Shown here: positions 10,840 to 21,393 of the stretch, piece after piece
Numbering within the stretch: position 1 is the first letter of the stretch
Layout: each line of letters opens with the position of its first letter
Source of the DNA: Aegilops tauschii subsp. strangulata
Lineage: Eukaryota; Streptophyta; Magnoliopsida; Poales; Poaceae
Direction of reading: 5' to 3'
Assembly: GCF_002575655.3 (NCBI RefSeq)
Contig: NC_053036.3
Location: 161,734,627 to 161,798,626 of the forward strand
DNA length: 64,000 bases
Position numbers and translations under genes: made by a program
The notes under the pieces: generated by a model
What the model saw: the letters and a program-made list of their open reading frames with translations, nothing else
Database searches by the model: none
What the model was told of the DNA's origin: nothing

Positions 10840-13289
10840 ATGGAAAACAATCCTTTGAGGGGTTTGTTCGGGGTATCTTCACCTCGTCCGGAACAACAAT
10901 TAGCTACCCCTCAACCTACTACACCTACTGAAAATATTGAATATGAAATTCCTTCGGGTATGATAGAAGAACTGCTAGCTAATCCTTATGCAGGAGATGG
11001 AACCGAACATCCTGATATGCACTTGATATATGTGGAACAAATTTGTGGATTGTTTAAGCTTGCAGGTTTACCCAGGGATGAAGTGATGAAAAAGTTTTTC
11101 CCTTTATCTTTGAAGGGAAAAGCATTGGCATGTATTGGCTATGCGATGATATTGGATCATGGAATTGGAATCGTTTGAAATTGGAGTTCCACCAAAAAAA
11201 TTATCCTATGCATCTAGTTCATCGTGATCGGAATTATATATATATATTTTGGCCTTGGGAAGGAGAAAGTATCGCTCTAGCTTGGGGGAGGCTTAAGTCA
11301 ATGTTATATTCATGCCCCAATCATGAGCTCTCAAGAGAAATTATTATTCAGAATTTTTATGCTCGACTTTCTCGTAATGATCAAACCATGCTTGATACTT
11401 CTTGTGCTGGTTCATTTATGAAGAAGACTATTGAATTCCGTTGGGATCTTTTGGAAAGAATTAAATGCAACTCTGAAGATTGGGAACTCGACAAAGGTAA
11501 AGAGTCAGGTATTAAACTTAAGTATGATTGTGTCAAATCTTTTATGGATACTGATGCTTTTCAAAAGTTTAGCACTAAATATGGACTTGACTCTGAGATA
11601 GTAGCCTCCTTTTGTGAATCATTTGCTACTCATGTTGAACTCCCTAAGGAGAAGTGGTTTAAATATCACCCACCTATTAAAGAAGAAATTAAAGGACCAG
11701 TACCAGTTAAAGAAGAAACTATACTTTATAATGTTGATCCAGTTGTTCCTTCTGCTTATATTGAGAAACCACCTTTCCCTGTTAGGATAAAGGAACATGC
11801 TAAAGTTTCAACTGTGGTTCACAAAAGCTACATTAGAACACCTAAACCTGATGAACAAATTAAAGTTGAACCTAGTATTACTATGGTTAAAGATCTCTTG
11901 AAAGAAGATATGGATGGGCATGTTATTTACTTATGTGAAGAAGCTGCTAGAATTGCCAAACCTGATAAAAGAGATAAACACAGACCTGTTTTTGGCATGC
12001 CTATTATTTCAGTTAAAATAGGAGATGACTGTTATCATGGTTTATGTGACATGGGTGCTAGTGTGAGTGCTATCCCTTACACTTTATATCAAGAAATTAT
12101 GAAAGACATAGCACCTGCTGATTTAGAAGACATAGATGTTACTATTAAACTTGCTAATAGAGACACCATATCACCATTTGGGATTATTAGAGATGTTGAA
12201 GTCTTGTCTGGGAAAATAAAATACCCTACTGATTTTCTTGTTCTTGGTTCCCCACAAGATGACTTTTTTCCCATTATCTTTGGTAGACCTTTCTTGAACA
12301 CAGTTAATGCTAAGATAGATTGTAAGAAACAAACTGTTGGTGTTAGCTTTGGTGATGAGTCTCATGAGTTTAATTTTTCCAAGTTTAGTAGAAATCATCA
12401 TGAAAAAGAATTGCCTAGTAAGGATGAATTGATTGGTCTTGCTTCTATTGCTGTTCCACCTACTGATCCTTTAGAACAATATTTGCTGGACCATGAAAAT
12501 GATTTACATATGCATGAAAGAAATGAAATAGATAAAGTTTTCTTTGAACAACGTCCTCTTCTTAAACACAATTTGCCTATTGAAACTCTAGGAGGTCCTC
12601 CGCCACCTAAAGGCGATCTTGTGTTTGAATTAAAACAATTGCCAGACACTTTGAAATATACTTATCTTGATGAAAATAAGATGTATCCTGTTATTATTAG
12701 TGCTAACCTTTCAGAACATGAAGAAGAAAGATTATTGAAAGTTCTAAGGAAGCACCGGGCTGCTATTGGATATACTCTTGATGATTTAAAGGGCATTAGT
12801 CCCACTCTATGTCAGCACAAAATCAATATGGAACCTGATGCTAAACCCGTTGTTGATCACCAACGTCGGTTGAATCCAAAAATGAAGGAAGTGGTAAGAA
12901 CGGAAATCTTAAAACTTCTGGAAGTATGTATAATCTATCCCATAGCTGACAGTAGATGGGTAAGTCATGTTCATTGTGTCCCTAAGAAGGGAGGTATTAC
13001 TGTTGTTCCTAATGATAAGAATGAACTTATTCCACAAAGAATTGTTACACGCTATAGAATGGTAATTGATTACAGAAAATTAAACAAAGCAACTAGAAAT
13101 GATCATTACCCTTTGCCTTTTATTGATCAAATGCTTGAAAGACTATCTAAGCACACACACTTTTGCTTCCTAGATGGTTACTCTAGCTTTTCACAAGTAC
13201 TTGTTTCTCAACCTGATCAAGAAAAGACCACTTTTACTTGTCCCTTTGGAACCTATGCTTATAGACGTATGCATTTTTGGTTTATGTAA
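10840..13289 (+). pseudogene. Gag, protease and start of reverse transcriptase, Athila-type element
   Basis: The gag N-terminus (MENNPLRGLFG, with ANPYAGDGTEHPDMHL) runs from about 10840 to 11178. The rest of gag is in another frame (11130-13289), so a frameshift lies near 11150. Later domains in that frame are a protease (HGLCDMGASVSAIPY) and the first reverse transcriptase blocks (YRMVIDYRKLNKATR, HYPLPFIDQMLERL). The frame is lost near 13275, just before the FGLCNAPATFQ block. The protease domain itself is uninterrupted. Confidence 0.87.
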
Positions 13290-13893
13290 TGCACCTGCTA
13301 CCTTTCAAAGATGTATGACTGGTATCTTCTCTGATTTTTGTGAAAAGATTGTTGAGGTTTTCATGGATGACTTTTCTGTTTATGCAAAGTCTTTTGATGA
13401 TTGTTTAAGCAATCTTGAGCGAGTTTTGCAGAGATGTGAACAAACAAATCTTGTCTTGAATTGGGAGAAGTGCCACTTTATGGTTAATGAAGGCATTGTC
13501 TTGGGTCATAAAATTTCTGAAAGAGGTATTGAAGTGGACCAAGCTAAGGTTGATGCTATTGAGAAAATGCCATGTCCTAAGGACACCAAAGGTATTCGTA
13601 GTTTCCTAGGTCATGCTAGTTTCTATAGGAGATTTATCAAAGACTTTTCTAAAATTTCTAGGCCTCTTACTAATCTTTGGCAAAAGGATATTCCTTTTGT
13701 TTTTTATGATGATTGTCTTGAAGCCTTTGAAACACTCAAGAAAGCCTTAATATCTGCACCTATTTTTCAACCACCTGATTGGAACTTGCCTTTTGAAATT
13801 ATGTGTGATGCTAGTGATTATGTTGTTGGTGCTGTTCTAGGACAAAGAGTTGATAAGAATTTGAATGTTATTCATTATGCTAGTAAACTCTAG
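13174..13893 (+). pseudogene. Reverse transcriptase core and start of RNase H, Athila-type element
   Basis: Genuine similarity starts at about 13278 with FGLCNAPATFQRCM. The catalytic VFMDDFSVY motif is intact, followed by the thumb and the FLGHASFYRRFIKDFSK block. RNase H begins at MCDASDYVVGAVLGQ, and the frame stops at 13893 after HYASKL. The gap of about 50 bases to the next RNase H fragment has stops in this frame and appears shortened. Confidence 0.85.
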
Positions 13894-13947
13894 ACATTGC
13901 TCAAAGAAATTATGCTACTACTGAAATAGAATTCTTAGCAGTGGTGT

Positions 13948-14343
13948 TTGCTTTGTGATAAATTTAGACCTTATATTGTTGATTCCAAAGTAACTGTTCA
14001 CACAGACCATGCTGCTAAACCTAGACTTATTCGTTGGGTTCTCTTGTTACAAGAATTTGATTTACATATCATTGATAGAAAAGGAGCTGAGAACCCAGTA
14101 GCTGATAACTTGTCTAGGCTTGAAAATGTGCTTGATGACCCACTACCTATTGATGATAGTTTTCCTGATGAGCAGTTAGCTGCAATAAATGTTTCTCATA
14201 GTACTCCTTGGTATGCTGACTATGCTAATTACATTGTTGCTAAATATTTACCACCTAGCTTTACATACCAACAAAAGAAAATTTTCTTCTATGATTTAAG
14301 ACATTACTTTTGGGATGACGTCATCTTTATAAACAAGGAGTAG
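13948..14343 (+). pseudogene. RNase H C-terminal part, Athila-type element
   Basis: It contains [19 protein letters not shown] and [16 protein letters not shown], the end of RNase H and the linker to integrase. The next piece (14344-14473) encodes the integrase zinc finger ([20 protein letters not shown]) in a shifted frame. Confidence 0.82.
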
Positions 14344-14473
14344 ATGGTATTAATAGACGTTGTGTACCTGAGCATGAACAGGGGCAAATACTAAGGAAGT
14401 GTCACTCCGAAGCTTATGGAGGGCATCATGCTGGAGATAGAACTGCTCACAAGGTATTGCAATCTGGATTTTA

Positions 14474-15535
14474 TTGGCCTACTCTCTTAAGGATGCCCGT
14501 GAGTTTGTCTCTTCTTGTGATGAATGTCAAAGAATAGGTAATATCGGTAAGCGTCAAGAAATGCCTATGAATTATTCACTTGCTGTTGAACCATTTGATG
14601 TTTGGGGATTTGATTACATGGGACCTTTTCCTTCCTCTAATGGGTATACCCATATTCTGGTTGCTGTTGATTATGTTACTAAATGGGTAGAAGCTATTCC
14701 AACTAGTAGTGTTGATCACAACACCTCTATTAAAATGCTTAAGGAAGTTATTTTCCCAAGGTTTGGAGTCCCTAGATATTTAATGACTGATGGTGGTTCA
14801 CACTTTATTCATGGTGCTTTCCGTAAGATGCTTGCTAAGTATGATGTTAACCATAGAATTGCATCACCCTATCATCCTCAGTCTAGTGGTCAAGTTGAGC
14901 TTAGCAATAGAGAAATAAAACTAATTTTGCAAAAGACTGTTAATAGGTCCAGGAAGAATTGGTCTAAGAAATTACATGATGCACTTTGGGCTTATAGAAC
15001 AACATATAAAAATCCTATGGGTATGTCTCCTTATAAAATGGTTTATGGAAAAGCTTGTCATTTGCCTCTTGAGTTAGAACATAAAGCATATTGGGCAGTT
15101 AAAGAACTCAACTATGATTTCAAACTTGCTGGTGAAAAGAGGTTATTTGATATAAGCTCCTTAGATGAATGGAGAACCCAAGCTTATGAAAATGCAAAGT
15201 TATTCAAAGAAAAAGTAAAAAGATGGCATGACAAAAGAATCCCAAAGCGTGAGTTTAAGGTTGGAGAATATGTTCTTCTGTACAACTCTCGTTTTAGATT
15301 TTTTGCAGGAAAGCTCCTCTCGTAATGGGAAGGCCCATACATCATCGAGGAGGTTTACCAGTCGGGAGCCATCAAAATAAATAACTCTGAAGGTACTAAC
15401 CCGATGGTTGTCAATGGGCAACAAATAAAGCATTATATCTCAGGTACGCCTATCAATGTTGAAAGTAATATTATCCAAACTTTGACACCGGAGGAACACA
15501 TAAAAGAGTCCTTCCGGAACACTCCAGAATCGTGA
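14474..15535 (+). pseudogene. Integrase, Athila-type element
   Basis: The frame begins in the zinc finger C..C part ([11 protein letters not shown]). The catalytic residues are visible: D in [11 protein letters not shown] in MTDGGSHF and E in [15 protein letters not shown]-terminal DNA-binding part follows ([20 protein letters not shown]). A TAA at 15323-15325 interrupts the frame, which then continues (WEGPYIIEEVYQSGAIK) to a stop at 15533-15535. No chromodomain follows, which fits Athila rather than a chromovirus. Confidence 0.87.
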
Positions 15536-15872
15536 AAATAAAGAGGTACATGATACGGTAAGTAAACGGACTCCAAAAAATCCGCAAAATATTTTTTATC
15601 AGTTTTGGAATATTTTAGAATTTTGGAAATAAAGAAACTTCCAGGAAGCGTCCCCTAGTGGGCACAAGACACCAGGGCGTGCCAGGCAAGCCTGGCGTGC
15701 CCAGGTTGGTTGTGCCCACCTGGGACACCTTCTGTACTCCGTTTTTCTTCCATATGCTTGTCCTCCAAGATAAAAATTCTATATATACTTCCCGAACCTG
15801 TTGGTGACCGTATCGCAGAGAAATCTTTTGTCCTCTTTTCCCCTTGCTATTTTCTGTCAGATCCCATCTACC

Positions 15873-16268
15873 ATGGCCTCTTGAAGCTCCTCCAAGGACA
15901 AGTTCTTCAAGAACGTCATCAACCCTTATCTGCTGGAGGTGGTGCAGCACCCTCAAACCATCCAGATGCAGGAGGGGGTGTTGAACATCCGCGATGAGCA
16001 AGGTCCCAAGGGCACGGGAACTGTGGAGGCCAGGCTTGAAGCCATGGAGCAGGAAGTCTTCCGGTGCAAGGGGATGGTGGAGCGTGGGATCAATGCTAAT
16101 CACCTTATGATCGCGGACCTTTCCCGTGATCTCAAGGTGGATGGCAAGCCTATGAAGGACATCATCTTCACCTTCAACGAGCAAATCAACTTCCTCCAAA
16201 GCCAGATATATGACCTCCAAAACCAAGTCTTTGAATATGAGGCGAGGTTCAATGAGTTTGGTTGCTAG
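15873..16268 (+). pseudogene. Small coiled-coil ORF downstream of integrase
   Basis: Starting at ATG 15873, the frame runs 131 codons to a stop at 16268, with one TGA at 15882-15884. It encodes SKDKFFKNVINPYLLEVV, then a likely coiled coil rich in Glu, Gln and Leu (VEARLEAMEQEVFRCKG, INFLQSQIYDLQNQVFE). It occupies the place where Athila elements may carry an env-like or accessory ORF, but it has no signal peptide or membrane segment and is too short for an envelope. I do not know its function. Confidence 0.6.
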
Positions 16269-17349
16269 TTACAGGGCCCGTGAGACTCACTCCTCCTCTT
16301 ATGATGGTGGACCACTACCATGAAAATCCTAGGACAAGATCTCTCCTTCTTCACCAACATCTTCTTCACCACCAAAGTAGAATTGAGTATCGAGTATGGG
16401 CACTCCCCTTGGCTTCCGCCAAGCTTGGGGGAGGTGCCCCGGTATCGTATCATCCCACTATCTTTTTGCTTTTACTTATCTTAGTTTGATCATTTGCTTT
16501 TAGATGAAATAAAGTTTAGTTCGATCCTTTCCTATTTGAGAGTTTGCTTAGTGATCTATCATTGTAATCATGTGCAAGTTATATAATAAAGTTAGTTTGA
16601 GTTTTTGCTTTCTTTACTTTTATGTTGCAAAAAAATAAAGAAAAGAAATAAGAAAGAAAGAAAAAGAGAAAAGAAGGTAAATAAAGGAAAGGAAATAAAT
16701 CAATAAGATTATATACTAATCCTATGGTAGGTGATAGCACCACATAAGGAAAAGTATAAGTAAGAAAATTTTATTAGGGATTGACAAACATAGCATTAGT
16801 CAATGATGTAACTCATGAAAGAATTAATAAGGGAAGAGAAGATTCACATATAGACATACTATCCTAGAAATCTTTTGTGATTGTGAGCCCTCATCAAAAT
16901 ATTATATGCCAAAATTGTTGACGTTGGACAAAGAAGACAACTTAATGGTTTATGTTTGTTTATATTCACATAGAAGTCATATTGTCATAGATCCTTCAAC
17001 ATGTGATGTTTGCCCCCTATCTTTGCTAGCCAAAAATTCCGCACTAAGTAGAGATACTACTTGTGCCCCCAAAAAACCTTAAACCCAAATCTTTTTCAAG
17101 TGTCCACCATACCTACCTATGGATTGAGCAAGATCCCTCAAGTAAGTTGTCATCGGTGCAAAAAGGCAATACAAATTGCTTATACATATGTAAGATCATT
17201 TAGTATAAGAGAAAATTGAGCGTTGTACGAACTTGGATGACAAAGAATAAAAGCGACAGACTGCATAATAAAGGTTGTCATCTTAAGGGGCAATGCAACG
17301 TGATGTTCTCTTGCACTAAGGGATTGAGCATGCAAACAAATAAGCGCAT
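16269..17349 (+). other. 3' non-coding region and start of 3' LTR, Athila-type element
   Basis: No gene is seen. The region has AAGCTTGGGGGAGGTGCCCC at about 16422, a motif also seen in shortened form in the second Athila-type element (31085, 31141). It also has a long purine-rich stretch at 16627-16700. The 3' LTR starts somewhere between about 16700 and 17350, but the left LTR copy is too short to fix the boundary. Confidence 0.6.
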
Positions 17350-17481
17350 GACCGATTGGATCCAAAAGTATAATGCTATGGTTAGAATTTATTCTTAATA
17401 CTCTTCTCGTAGTTGCGGATGCTTGCGGGGGGGTTAATAATAAGTAGGAGGTTTGTTCAAGTAAGAACAACACCTAAGCAC
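17350..17481 (+). repeat. 3' LTR fragment of the Athila-type element
   Basis: It aligns with 10237-10369 with few differences, up to CACCTAAGCAC. There the right copy changes abruptly into the copia LTR, marking the insertion point. Confidence 0.85.
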
Positions 17482-17484
17482 TGG

Positions 17485-19004
17485 TGTAAGGGCATCTTCT
17501 GCATTAGGGTTTTGGTGATGATGACAACACATGTGTGGACTAATCGTGCGCCATAGTTTTCTCAGGTACGCATTGGGTGGCGCAAGACGGTTAGAGTTTC
17601 CCTCTATGCGGAAAAGATCGAAGACGGAGTTTCCGACGTTTTTATTCCTTTGGTCGTAGGATATCCGTACTATTAAGAGGGAATCCACATTGGAAGGTAT
17701 TGGGTGAATCACTTCACGTACACATTCTCTGCACCCACCATATACCCTCCGTTCGAGGAGAGAGAGGTTCCCCGTCCTCTGTCCTGTGCAGTTCTGCTCA
17801 TGGCGGTTGTACCGCTCCCTTGAGCGGTTGTACCGCTGGCCGGTAGTTCCGGTCTCACCACCGCTCCAAGTACCGCTCAGGGGTGACTCCCTTCTGTACC
17901 GGGTACGGTGGTAGACCGGTGGTGGAACGGTAGTTCTGGTTTGTCTTGACAAACCGGTACTACCGGTGCTCAGGGCGGTAGTACCGCCTCGGACCCCACC
18001 ACCCAGGGACTGCTGGCCCAGCGGTAGTTCCGGCCCAACCTCCGCTCCAACTACCGGCCTGAGGGGTTTACTTTCTGTATATGGCCCGGTAGTTGTGCGG
18101 TAGTTCCCGTTTGTTTCGATAAACCGGTACTACCAGGTTCGCCACCGGGAAGTACCGCCCTGGTGCCCTAGCAGGGGTTTCCCACATTCACCGATTGTAC
18201 CGGTGGCTAGTGCGGAAGTACCGCTCCTATGCATTTCTGCACATAACGGTAGGATCTGCGGGGGGGGCTATTTAAGGAGGTGCTTCTCCTTCCTCCACCT
18301 ACCTATTACCTCTCTCTCTCCTCCATTACTGCCATTAAAGCTCTCTTGCCTGATCTCTCTCTCTAGCCACTCAAACTCTTTGATTTGCTAGGGATTGAAG
18401 GAGGAGACCTAGATCTACACTCCACCAAAGGATATTTGATTCCCCCATACTTTCTTGTGTGGATTTTGTTACTCTTGGGTGCTTGGGTGCCCTAGACGGA
18501 AGGGGTCACTTTGGAGCCACATTCCATTGTGGTGAAGCTCCGGGGTTTCGTTGGGAGCCTCCAATTAAGTTGTGGAGAGAGCCCCAACCTTGTTTGTAAA
18601 GGTCCGGTTGCCGCCTTCAAGGGCACCAATAGTGGAATCACGGCATCTCGCATTGTGTGAGGGCGTGAGGATAATACGGTGGCCCTAGTGGCTTCTTGGG
18701 GAGCATTGTGCCTCCACACCGCTCCAACGGAGACGTACTTCCCCTCAAAAGGAAGGAACTTCGGTAACACATCCTCGTCTTCACCGACTCCACTCTTGGT
18801 TACTTCGTGCCTTTACTTGTGCAAGCTTATTTGTGTTATATCCTTTGCTTGCTTGTGTGCTTGTTGTTGTTGCATCATATAGGTTGCCCACCTAGTTGCA
18901 TATCTAGACAACCTACTTTGATGCAAAGTTTAAATTGGTAAAGAAAGCTAAAAATTGGTAGTTGCCTATTCACCCCCCTCTAGTCAACTATATCGATCCT
19001 TTCA
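17485..19004 (+). repeat. 5' LTR of the copia element
   Basis: It begins TGTAAGGGCATC (or three bases earlier, TGG) and ends CGATCCTTTCA directly before the primer site. It was recognised from its ends and the primer site because the second LTR is absent. A TATA-like TATTTAA lies at 18269-18275, followed by CT-rich leader sequence. Confidence 0.75.
17800..18235. repeat. Cluster of short palindromic GGTAC/TACCG motifs in the LTR
   Basis: Variants of GCGGTAGTTCCGG, ACCGGTACTACCGG and GTACCGCTC recur in both orientations about every 30-60 bases. The cluster lies in U3, upstream of the TATA-like motif at 18269. Confidence 0.7.
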
Positions 19005-19005
19005 A

Positions 19006-19019
19006 TTGGTATCAGAGCC
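19006..19019 (+). other. Primer binding site (initiator Met tRNA type)
   Basis: TTGGTATCAGAGCC begins two bases after the LTR end at 19004. Confidence 0.93.
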
Positions 19020-19055
19020 TCATATCTTTATTAAGGACTTTGCCATCCGAAGAGT

Positions 19056-20885
19056 ATGGTTGACACCGTAGACGGTGCGGAGGAGCACTCCGGTGTGAAT
19101 CCGATCTTCTCTACGGCCGGTGGGGGAACCGCGGTCTCTCGTGAGGAATTCAATGTGGCTTTGGACACATTGAAAACCTCCATGACGACCGAGGTTGAAA
19201 GCATGTTTAACAAATTCTTAGAAGGGCTTAAATTATCCACCGTACCGATGAAAGTGGGTGATCCCACTAACAAGGTGACGGATGCTAACTCCGACAAGGG
19301 GGAAGCTACTAGTGCAAAGGGTCCTTCTTCTAGTGGTAAAAATGGCAACGGCATCTTTGCCCATGTGGAACCACTGATCACTTATGGTGGACCGATTCCT
19401 TCCACTCATTTGAATCATGCCGGTCCTCCCCCTAAGATTGTGAAAAATGAGGACTTTGATTCTTGGGTTTATCGCTTTAAGCGTCATTTAAACCATGTTA
19501 ATACTAATCTTTGGAGAATCATTGAAGAAGGTTTTTATCCGCATGACCGAAGCAACTTTACCCCTAGAGAAGCCGCGGATAATCAATTCAATGAGAATGC
19601 TCTCTTCATCATCCAAGATGCAATTCCACCTGAAGATCTTGCTCATCTCCGTCCATTCACCGTGGCCAAGGATGCATGGCGCCATGTTGTTTCCCTCTAC
19701 AGGGGAAGTGCAAGCATTCAACGCTCCAACTATGAAGTGGTGCAAGATGAAGCCGATGAGTTTGCAATGAAAGAAGATGAAGAACCTCGTGAGCTTTATT
19801 GGAGATTAACTACTCTGGCGTTCTCACTCCGAGATCATGGGAGCAAGGATACGGATGACAATTGGATCAAGCACAAATTCCTCAAGGCCATGATGCCTTA
19901 CCACATGGCCATGTCCTCCATCATTCGTCAAAGGCCAGATTTCCACACCTTGTCCTCAAGTGAAGTGTTGGATGAGTTTGTGGCTATGAGTATCTTGGAC
20001 AAGACCGCCGACAATGCAGTGCTACGCTCTCAAAGAGCAAAGAAGCCCAACCTTGCCTTGAAGGCCAAGGTTAGCGTGGAAGAAGAGGACGAAGAGGAAG
20101 AAGAGGAGAGCAATCCCGAGGATACAAAGTATGCTTATCATGAACACATGGCTCTTGCTTCAAGGCAATTTTGGAGCAAGAAGAACACAAGGCCCAACTT
20201 CAACAAGAACAACTCAAGTGGCGCGAAGGTCAAGCAACGAGTGAGGACGTGCTATAATTGTGGCAATGTGAGCCACTTTGTTGCAGAATGTCCTTATGAG
20301 AAGAGGGAAGACAATGGTGGCAAGCTAATCCGAAAAGACAAGGCCAAGTCCTTCCCCAACAAGAGCAACTTCACCAAGAAGACTCATCCCAAGGGGTTGG
20401 TGGCACAAGAAGAGTACAATGAGGATGATGATGATGAAGACGGTGAGTCGGTTGTCGTGGCCTCCGTTGCCATTGCGACAACTCCACGGGTGTCTCTCTT
20501 CAACTCACCCAATGAGAAAGTCACCACCAAGTGCCTCGTGGCTAAAGCCACCAACAAGGTAACCCCCAACATCAAAACTACCATCATTGATAATCCTTCT
20601 TTGACGGATTGCATTGATGAACTTGAGGGTTCTAATGTGGAGGAGAATGAATTTGAGTCTTTTATGAGTAAACTCAAGGGTAAATCCAAGAAGCACTTCG
20701 TTGCACTCTTGGAACAACTTGGTGAAGCCAATGACATGATCGAGGCTCATGAAGATACCATCTCTAAGATGGAGGGGCATAGTCGTGACTATGCCGATGA
20801 AATTTCGGATCTTTCCAATGCTCTTGAGGAAGAGCGGGGTCTTATTTTGGCTCTTGAGGAGTCATACAACGATGACCATGCTTAA
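19056..20885 (+). pseudogene. Gag of the copia element (long coiled-coil type), N-terminal part
   Basis: This 609-residue frame starts at ATG 19056, 36 bases after the primer site. It has a UBN2-type gag domain (DSWVYRFKRHLNHVN, AKDAWRHVVSLYRG) and a CCHC knuckle near residue 400 (CYNCGNVSHFVAEC). Lysine-rich and acidic segments follow, then a coiled coil. The TAA at its end is in frame with further gag sequence: the coiled coil continues to 21119, is interrupted by the 4.3-kb element, and resumes at 25421. Gag would form the particle and bind the RNA. The stop and the insertion make it inactive. Confidence 0.87.
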
Positions 20886-21114
20886 TTAAAGAAAGATCTT
20901 GATCATGCTCTTGTTGTATCTAGTGTGCTAAACTCCGAGAAGGCTAAGCTTGGGGTTGATCTTGTTAGACTCAAAGAGGAGTTTGACTTACTTGACAAGG
21001 CTCACAAGGTCTTGAAGGGTGCTCATGCTAGCCTCAAAGAGTATCATGATCAACTCCAAGTAAAGCTAACCAAGGAGAAAGCCACTTTTCCTCATATGGT
21101 CTTAATTGGTAATG

Positions 21115-21119
21115 CAAAT
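21115..21119 (+). repeat. Target site duplication, left copy (CAAAT)
   Basis: CAAAT lies immediately before the left LTR; the same five bases lie immediately after the right LTR at 25416-25420. Confidence 0.95.
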
Positions 21120-21393
21120 TGTAACACCCACTCACGAAAGGAAGACAAGAGGGGTGCGCCGGACGAGGTGGGAGTGCCGGATTGCAAAACGGACAACGGG
21201 GAAAATGCTCGGATGCATGAGACGAACACGTATGCAAATGAGATGCACATGATGACATGATATGAGATGCATGACATGAACAAAATGCAAAACGAAAAAC
21301 AAAACCCGACCACGGAGGGAATATCATAACACATATCCGAAAAAGGCAAGAGTCGGAGTTACAAATACGGAAAGTTACATCCGGGGCGTTACA
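21120..21393 (-). repeat. 3' LTR of the non-autonomous element
   Basis: It starts TGTAACACCC and ends GGGGCGTTACA on the plus strand. It aligns without gaps to 25142-25415. It is the downstream (3') LTR because the element reads on the minus strand. Confidence 0.95.

Larger units (their letters stand above)
10237..17481 (+). mobile_element. Athila-type Ty3 LTR retrotransposon (Sabrina/WHAM-like), both LTRs interrupted
   Basis: The segment ACCGATTGGATCCAAAAG and about 130 bases after it occur at 10237 and again at 17350, so these are parts of the two LTRs. The left LTR is cut by the Tekay-type element, the right by the copia element at 17482. The interior has an Asp-tRNA-like primer site, gag, protease, reverse transcriptase, RNase H and integrase without a chromodomain, then a small coiled-coil ORF. 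This layout fits the Athila clade. At least three frameshifts and several stops make it inactive. Confidence 0.88.

Noticed and set aside
15615..16226. 203-codon minus-strand ORF
   Set aside because: It overlaps the coiled-coil ORF 15873-16268 on the opposite strand; the plus strand fits element order and direction.
16424..16441. AAGCTTGGGGGAGGTGCCCC as the Athila polypurine tract
   Set aside because: It lies roughly 0.9 kb before the recognisable LTR part, and the same motif in the second Athila element is also internal. Its position relative to the LTR start could not be fixed.
17434..17952. 172-codon minus-strand ORF rich in Arg and Thr
   Set aside because: It spans the Athila/copia LTR junction and reads through palindromic LTR motifs; not a gene.
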